From: Rickettsia endosymbiont of Bryobia graminum | GTDB taxonomy: Bacteria > Pseudomonadota > Alphaproteobacteria > Rickettsiales > Rickettsiaceae | Direction: 5' to 3' | Assembly: GCA_020881085.1 (NCBI GenBank) | Contig: JAJIYR010000096.1 | Coordinates: 1-9,814, forward strand | DNA length: 9,814 nucleotides | Shown here: piece after piece, positions 6,072 through 9,814 of the stretch | Layout of the letters: each line of letters starts with the position of its first letter | How positions within the stretch are numbered: the stretch's first letter is position 1 | The notes under the pieces: generated by a model | Databases searched by the model: none | The model's input: only the letters and a program-made list of their open reading frames with translations | What the model was told of the DNA's origin: nothing | Program-made: the position numbers and the translations under genes

Positions 6072-6767
6072 ATGAAAGAACAACCTACCACTGCTATAAA
6101 AGTTCGTAGCAATACCCCTTTTATTTTCACAATTATTCTTATTATATTATTTATTATATCAGTCAGTTACATGGCTTTTTATAAGACAGAGTTATTTAAC
6201 AAAAATATAATTTCTTTAAAAGAGCCTATAGAAAATAGTATAATAGATCATCACACTCATGAGATAGAAAATAATCAAGTTAAAAAAGAGCAAACTGTCA
6301 GTATCAATCAAGATCATTCAGAAAATACAGAACTACCTGAAATAATTAATGATTCTATAAGCAGTAGAACTAAAATAGCAAAACAACCTCAACCATTTTT
6401 TGATGATTACCGTAATTATTTATTTAATGTAAATCTATTAATTAGCCATTTTCTACAAGATAAAAATTTTTCAGAACAAATATTAAAAATTCAATCTATA
6501 GAGCTCCCTATTGAAATACAAAACACTCTAATAAATTTACAAAATTATAATGACAATTATTTGACTAAGGGAGATGAAAAAAGTATAAAAATCTTTCCTA
6601 AAAATATTCCCTGGGTGGAAAAATTTATTAAAATAGAAAAACAAGCCCCTTTAAATCAAGAACAAATGAATTTAAAACAAAAAATTATGGAGCAACTGGA
6701 TAGTTTTATTAATTTCTTTTATTCAGAAAAGCTACAACAAAAATTCGTAGAGAAAAATCATGATTAG
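6072..6767 (+). CDS. Mitofilin-like inner-membrane protein of the hemD-hemY cluster
   Basis: The 231-residue product has a short cytoplasmic N-terminus, one membrane helix at about 15-37 (PFIFTIILIILFIISVSYMAF), a polar linker rich in E, N, H and K (about 40-110), and a helical C-terminal domain starting FFDDYRNYLFNVNLLISHFL. This is the layout of the alphaproteobacterial mitofilin-like proteins encoded between hemD and hemY; mitochondrial mitofilin shapes cristae. Compared with free-living relatives the long coiled-coil region is much reduced, so this is a short version. A good ribosome-binding site (GAGGA) lies five bases before the ATG. It follows hemD by 56 bases and its last 8 bases overlap the next gene. 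A precise function has not been established for the bacterial members. Confidence 0.7.
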   Translation: MKEQPTTAIKVRSNTPFIFTIILIILFIISVSYMAFYKTELFNKNIISLKEPIENSIIDHHTHEIENNQVKKEQTVSINQDHSENTELPEIINDSISSRTKIAKQPQPFFDDYRNYLFNVNLLISHFLQDKNFSEQILKIQSIELPIEIQNTLINLQNYNDNYLTKGDEKSIKIFPKNIPWVEKFIKIEKQAPLNQEQMNLKQKIMEQLDSFINFFYSEKLQQKFVEKNHD

Positions 6768-7854
6768 ATTATTAGTAATTTGTGCTACATTTTTATTATT
6801 ATATTTTGGCTTCTCTTTTTTAAGCCAACTTGATTCAACCTTAATTATTAATCTATATAATTATCATATAGAAAGCTCTTTTTTTACTTCTATTATTATT
6901 TATATATTATCGACAATTATCATTATAGGGGCTATAAAAATAATATGTGCAATCCTTGATATCCCTAGTTTCCTTATGGAAATATTTCGTACTAAAAAAA
7001 CAAATACTAATCTCTCTCAGCTAATGGAAGCTATGAAAGAGCTTATTATTGGTGAAAAAGCAAAATCTTTAAACATAACTAAAAAAATAGAAGAAAATAG
7101 TTTAAAACAAGATAAAAAAAGATTATTTCATTTATTATTAGCAGAAACAGAAGAAGATACAGATCAAAAAATAAAATACTTCCAGGAATTAGAACAAATA
7201 AAATATTGTTCTAGTTTTGTAACAAAACGATTAGCTCAAATTTTTTATAATAATAATCTTTATAAAAAATCGGAAGATTACGCTATTAAATCTTTTTATT
7301 TAAATGAATATGATGGTGAAAATTTAGAAAATCTAATCAACTGCTATTCCAAGCTTGGTGAGTGGGAAAAATTTGCCTTTATAGTACCTAAACTTCACAA
7401 GGTTGATAAGCAAAAATTTGAATCTATCAAAGATAATATAATAGATAATTATATACTGGCAGCAAAAAATATGGTTGATGCTAATGACAACAGAAAAGCC
7501 TTATATTATTTAAAATCTGCTCTAGAAATATCCCCAGCCAATTCTAAGGCATTAGATCTATATTTAACTATAAATTCTTCTAATAAGAAAAATGAAGATT
7601 CTAAAATATTACACAATGCTTTTGCTAAAAAACCTTCTTTTGAAATTGTAAAATTATATAAGAAATTTTATCAATTGGAACCAATAAAAATTTATAACAA
7701 TTTAGAATCTATAGTAAACCCTCAAGAACATCTAGGATTATTTTTATCTATAGCAGCATATTTAGACTTACCTGATAAAATTAAATCACTAAAAAATAGC
7801 ACTATAGTACCAATATTATCTAACCAAAATAGTACTGAGATACCAACTATATAA
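6760..7854 (+). CDS. hemY: HemY-like membrane protein with tetratricopeptide-type repeats
   Basis: This 364-residue product matches the proteobacterial HemY layout: two N-terminal membrane helices (about 3-22 and 41-65), then a basic/aromatic stretch DIPSFLMEIFRTKK (67-80) like the family's LPSR region, then a long helical domain. Repeats resembling tetratricopeptide units are visible, e.g. KRLAQIFYNNNLYKKSEDYAIKSF, LENLINCYSKLGEWEKF and ILAAKNMVDANDNRKALYYL with LKSALEISPANSKAL. This HemY is not the Bacillus protoporphyrinogen oxidase of the same name; its role next to hemD remains undefined. The ATG lies inside the end of the preceding gene (ATGATTAG overlap), so translation is probably coupled. 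The C-terminal part is lysine/asparagine-rich, as expected in such A/T-rich DNA. Confidence 0.75.
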   Translation: MIRLLVICATFLLLYFGFSFLSQLDSTLIINLYNYHIESSFFTSIIIYILSTIIIIGAIKIICAILDIPSFLMEIFRTKKTNTNLSQLMEAMKELIIGEKAKSLNITKKIEENSLKQDKKRLFHLLLAETEEDTDQKIKYFQELEQIKYCSSFVTKRLAQIFYNNNLYKKSEDYAIKSFYLNEYDGENLENLINCYSKLGEWEKFAFIVPKLHKVDKQKFESIKDNIIDNYILAAKNMVDANDNRKALYYLKSALEISPANSKALDLYLTINSSNKKNEDSKILHNAFAKKPSFEIVKLYKKFYQLEPIKIYNNLESIVNPQEHLGLFLSIAAYLDLPDKIKSLKNSTIVPILSNQNSTEIPTI

Positions 7855-7871
7855 AAATTTAATTAATACTA

Positions 7872-7899
7872 TTGTTGTAATTTTTGTTGTATATATAAT
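7872..7899 (+). promoter_or_regulatory. Candidate promoter of tolB
   Basis: TTGTTG (7872-7877) and a perfect TATAAT (7894-7899) are 16 bases apart. Transcription would start near 7906, about 33 bases before the GTG of tolB. The -10 lies inside an imperfect hairpin (7884-7914, outer arms TTGTT and AACAA around a 12-base A/T palindrome) that could influence initiation. Confidence 0.5.
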
Positions 7900-7938
7900 T
7901 ATATGTAATAACAAACAAATAACTAACTAAGAGACATA

Positions 7939-9264
7939 GTGATAAAATATCTTTCCTTTTCTTTAATTTTAAGCTTTAGCAGTTATGCTATAGAAACAAT
8001 ATCTATAGAACGCGGACACGTTGATCCAATACCAATAGCTATCAATAAATTTAACGGAGATGATAGTAAAAATAATGCTTTTGCTAATGATATAATCGCA
8101 GTAATATCCAATGATCTAAAAATATCTGGTATGTTCCGACCTATTTCCCCAGCTTCTTTTATAGAAGACACTATAGGAATATCTCACAAACCTCTTTTTT
8201 CTGCTTGGCGACAAATTAATGCTACTCTTCTAGTAAATGGAGAAGTCATAAAATTACCGTCAGGTAAGATAAAAATTAGTTTTATCTTATGGGATACTAG
8301 CATAGAGAAAAACCTAGCTGGAGAAATGTTTGAGGTACAACCACATTTATGGCGTAGAGTAGCTCATAAAATAGCCGATAAAATCTATGAAAAAATTACT
8401 GGTGATGCTGGGTATTTCGATACTAAAGTAGCTTATGTTGCAGAAAGCGGGTCTTATCTGCACAGGGTTAAAAAAATAGCAGTAATGGATTATGATGGGG
8501 CTAATCATAGATATATAACAGATGGTAAAAATCTAGTATTAACTCCTAGGTTTTCACCAGCAACAGATAAAATTCTATATTTATCTTATGTTAATAAACG
8601 ACAGCCACATGTTTATGTTCGAGATCTCAAAACTAATCGTGAACAATTAGTTGGTAATTTCCCTGGGATGTCATTTGCCCCAAGATTTTCACCAGATGGT
8701 ACTAAAGCTTTAATGTCAATGGCTAGAAACGGAACTACTAATATTTATGAAATTGATTTAAATACTAAAGCCATCAAACAATTAACTAGCGGGTCAGGCA
8801 TTATTAATACTTCCCCAAGCTATTCTCCTGATGGCAATAAAATTGTTTTTAACTCAGATAGAAGTGGTTCAAGACAACTATACATAATGAACTCTGACGG
8901 CTCAAATGTTCAACGCATCAGTTTTGGTGGTGGAGCGTATGCTGCTCCATGCTGGTCACCTAGAGGAGATTATATAGCTTTTACTAAAATAGTATCAGGG
9001 GAAGGTTTCACTATTGGAGTTATTAAAACAGCAAATTTAGATAGCGAAAATGCTGAAAGAATTATAACAAGCGGATATCTTGTTGAAGGACCTTGTTGGG
9101 CACCAAATGGCCGTGTATTAATGTTTGCCAAAGGTTGGCCACATCAAGGTAATGCAGCTGGCAAAACTCGGATCTATTCAATTGATCTAACTGGTTATAA
9201 TGAAAGAGAAGCCTTAACTCCTCAGGATGCTTCTGATCCTGAATGGTCTAAAACATTAGATTAA
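7939..9264 (+). CDS. tolB: TolB, periplasmic component of the Tol-Pal system
   Basis: TolB is a periplasmic protein that binds Pal and TolA and couples outer-membrane constriction to cell division. The 441-residue product has a signal peptide ([17 protein letters not shown], cleavage about residue 17), an N-terminal alpha/beta domain at about 25-150 ([45 protein letters not shown]), and a C-terminal six-bladed beta-propeller. Its blade repeats include [15 protein letters not shown] (203-217), [13 protein letters not shown] (248-260), [20 protein letters not shown] (293-312) with [23 protein letters not shown] (337-350) and [15 protein letters not shown] (385-399). Length and ending ([11 protein letters not shown]) are typical. 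The start is a GTG with AAGAG five bases upstream; it gives the right signal peptide. tolQ, tolR, tolA and pal are not adjacent, so the usual tol operon is broken up here. Confidence 0.96.
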   Translation: MIKYLSFSLILSFSSYAIETISIERGHVDPIPIAINKFNGDDSKNNAFANDIIAVISNDLKISGMFRPISPASFIEDTIGISHKPLFSAWRQINATLLVNGEVIKLPSGKIKISFILWDTSIEKNLAGEMFEVQPHLWRRVAHKIADKIYEKITGDAGYFDTKVAYVAESGSYLHRVKKIAVMDYDGANHRYITDGKNLVLTPRFSPATDKILYLSYVNKRQPHVYVRDLKTNREQLVGNFPGMSFAPRFSPDGTKALMSMARNGTTNIYEIDLNTKAIKQLTSGSGIINTSPSYSPDGNKIVFNSDRSGSRQLYIMNSDGSNVQRISFGGGAYAAPCWSPRGDYIAFTKIVSGEGFTIGVIKTANLDSENAERIITSGYLVEGPCWAPNGRVLMFAKGWPHQGNAAGKTRIYSIDLTGYNEREALTPQDASDPEWSKTLD

Positions 9265-9273
9265 GCAAAATTT

Positions 9274-9324
9274 CATGGTTTTCCATAGATAGTAATAAAC
9301 ATACATTATTATCTATAAACCATG
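9274..9324 (+). terminator. Imperfect hairpin between tolB and tRNA-Thr
   Basis: CATGGTTT (9274-9281) pairs with AAACCATG (9317-9324) and ATAGATA (9285-9291) with TATCTAT (9310-9316), leaving a three-base bulge (TCC) and an A/T-rich loop. It begins 10 bases after the tolB stop. Its last base is the first base of the tRNA. It may end the tolB message or serve as a leader structure for tRNA processing. No T-run follows, so classical intrinsic termination is doubtful. Confidence 0.4.
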
Positions 9325-9399
9325 CCGATATAGCTCAGCTGGTAGAGCAACGCATTCGTAACGCGTAGGCCGGGGGTTCAAATCCTTCTATCGGCACCA
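9324..9399 (+). tRNA. tRNA-Thr (anticodon CGT)
   Basis: The 76 bases fold into a full cloverleaf with encoded CCA. The acceptor stem is GCCGATA/TATCGGC, the D-arm GCTC-AGCTGGTA-GAGC, and the anticodon loop TTCGTAA, giving anticodon CGT, which reads the threonine codon ACG. The variable loop is AGGCC and the T-arm GGGGG-TTCAAAT-CCTTC, with two G-T pairs. The innermost anticodon-stem pair is A31-C39, a mismatch; otherwise the stem ACGCA/CGCGT is standard. The gene is on the same strand as tolB, 59 bases downstream. Confidence 0.96.
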
Positions 9400-9401
9400 T
9401 C

Positions 9402-9431
9402 GTATTATAATTTAGGACTCTCTATAACCTT
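9402..9431 (+). repeat. Imperfect 30-bp direct repeat, left copy
   Basis: This copy matches 9785-9814 at 25 of 30 positions without gaps, both beginning GTATTATAAT. It begins three bases after the tRNA. Both copies contain a TATAAT. They bracket the palindrome and the decayed reading frame. The right copy reaches the window edge, so the repeat may be longer. Confidence 0.55.
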
Positions 9432-9486
9432 TAAGAACTTACATATTTTTGATAAATATAATCTAAAATATAACATTTTGTATAAA

Positions 9487-9560
9487 TATTTATTATCCAG
9501 CTGATGGTTCAAACCTCCACCTTCAGGTGGAGGTTTGAACCATCAGCTGGATAATAAATA
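9487..9560. repeat. Perfect 74-bp palindrome (Rickettsia-palindromic-element-like or MITE-like)
   Basis: The arms 9487-9522 and 9525-9560 are exact reverse complements over 36 bases, with only TC at the centre; a four-base TTCA loop is the realistic hairpin tip. The inner 27 bases of each arm are about half G+C, far richer than the surrounding sequence, and the outer bases are A/T only. No T-run follows, so it is not an ordinary terminator. Such lengths and symmetry recall Rickettsia palindromic elements or small non-autonomous transposons. The ends read TA on both sides, as for IS630/Tc1-type insertion, although a palindrome makes that uninformative. The right arm is read into a coding-like frame. 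The family assignment is an inference. Confidence 0.7.
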
Positions 9561-9694
9561 ATCATGATAAAACAGCTAAAGAATTAAGTATTATATTAGG
9601 TAATAGATAACAAAGAACTAGGGCCTGTAATAAATTAAGATTGATAAAAGTAAACAAACGAGGTGGAATAGATAGAAAAAAAAATACAATATAA
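9539..9694 (+). pseudogene. Remnant of a helix-turn-helix-like protein running out of the palindrome
   Basis: One plus-strand frame begins after a TGA at 9536-9538 inside the palindrome's right arm. It reads ITSWIINNHDKTAKELSIIL then GNR to a TAA at 9608-9610, and continues QRTRACNKLRLIKVNKRGGI and DRKKNTI to a TAA at 9692-9694. The pattern NNHDKTAKELSIILG...R-x-RACNKLRLIKVNKRGG is what one expects of a small DNA-binding helix-turn-helix of the kind LA..LGRT..AV..KL.RLGL. The stop in mid-motif, the missing start and the shortness mean it is decayed. About 12 bases around the stop (9602-9613) look like an insertion. No specific family can be named. Confidence 0.4.
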
Positions 9695-9765
9695 ATTATA
9701 AACAAGGCAGATAGAGATAAGCTGATAAAGAAAAGCCTTAGTAACCCGCTGGACTGAGTTTTACA

Positions 9766-9779
9766 CCCGTCTATACGGG
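9766..9779. other. Small G+C-rich hairpin in the right-hand gap
   Basis: CCCGT (9766-9770) pairs with ACGGG (9775-9779) around a CTAT loop, just left of the second direct repeat. The surrounding 9742-9780 is richer in G+C than its neighbours. It may be the end of a mobile element or part of an RNA; nothing identifies it further. Confidence 0.3.
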
Positions 9780-9814
9780 AAATAGTATTATAATCTAGGC
9801 CTATCTAAAACCCT

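Noticed and set aside
7983..8171. 62-codon minus-strand frame
   Set aside because: It lies entirely antisense to the N-terminal domain of tolB.
9487..9560. Palindrome as the terminator of the tRNA or tolB transcript
   Set aside because: There is no T-run after either arm, and the arms are far longer than needed. It is too perfect for a normal terminator, although it could still block transcription.
9742..9780. Group II intron or other ribozyme end, suggested by the CCCGT...ACGGG hairpin
   Set aside because: The domain V consensus (AGC/GTT base with the characteristic bulge) is absent, and the hairpin is too short.
9380..9814. tRNA-integrated island with an attachment-site duplicate of the tRNA 3' end
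   Set aside because: No second copy of the tRNA 3' end (CTTCTATCGGCACCA) was found downstream within the window, and no integrase is visible. The 30-bp repeats start after the tRNA and do not copy it.
1..9814. CRISPR array or defence cluster
   Set aside because: No regularly spaced repeats and no nuclease, helicase or toxin-antitoxin motifs are visible. The only repeats are the in-gene duplications, the palindrome and one direct-repeat pair.

Overview
The window looks like an AT-rich alphaproteobacterial genome of the order Rickettsiales, most likely family Rickettsiaceae (Rickettsia, Orientia or a related endosymbiont). The grounds are a dCTP deaminase with the compact Rickettsia-type sequence, a CtrA cell-cycle regulator, SecB, a hemD / mitofilin-like / hemY cluster, TolB, very low GC throughout, long A/T-rich gaps, gene decay, an IS630-type transposase end and a long palindromic repeat. 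The genus cannot be fixed from the sequence alone.

Layout. (1) 1-966 is a decayed accessory segment. The 5' end of an IS630-family transposase runs off the left edge on the minus strand. It abuts the 3' part of a repeat-containing protein gene on the plus strand, which has lost its beginning and also carries a frameshift near 490-520. (2) 1113-3477 is a minus-strand run: dcd (dCTP deaminase), secB (export chaperone), ctrA (response regulator), then an unrecognised 116-residue ORF. The first three are closely spaced and may be co-transcribed. (3) 3478-3871 is a divergent, very A/T-rich regulatory gap between dcd and the porin gene. It holds a perfect TTAA-N7-TTAA match to the CtrA consensus, an inverted repeat over a candidate porin promoter, and a short coding-like remnant. 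(4) 3872-5185 encodes a signal-peptide-bearing outer-membrane porin and ends in a clear intrinsic terminator. (5) 5281-7854 is the operon hemD (uroporphyrinogen-III synthase), a mitofilin-like membrane protein, and a HemY-like protein with N-terminal membrane helices; the last two overlap by 8 bases. (6) 7939-9264 is tolB with its own candidate promoter. (7) 9324-9399 is tRNA-Thr(CGU), preceded by a hairpin that reaches its first base. (8) 9400-9814 has no intact gene. It holds a perfect 74-bp palindrome, the remains of a helix-turn-helix-like coding frame that runs out of the palindrome, and two imperfect 30-bp direct repeats bracketing the segment.

Most genes are envelope or housekeeping functions: export (SecB), outer-membrane permeability (porin), envelope integrity (TolB), haem synthesis (HemD and its conserved neighbours), nucleotide supply (Dcd) and cell-cycle control (CtrA). 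No defence system, CRISPR array or complete mobile element is visible. The most unusual DNA is the palindrome-plus-remnant segment after the tRNA, followed by the TTAA-rich regulatory gap in front of the porin gene.
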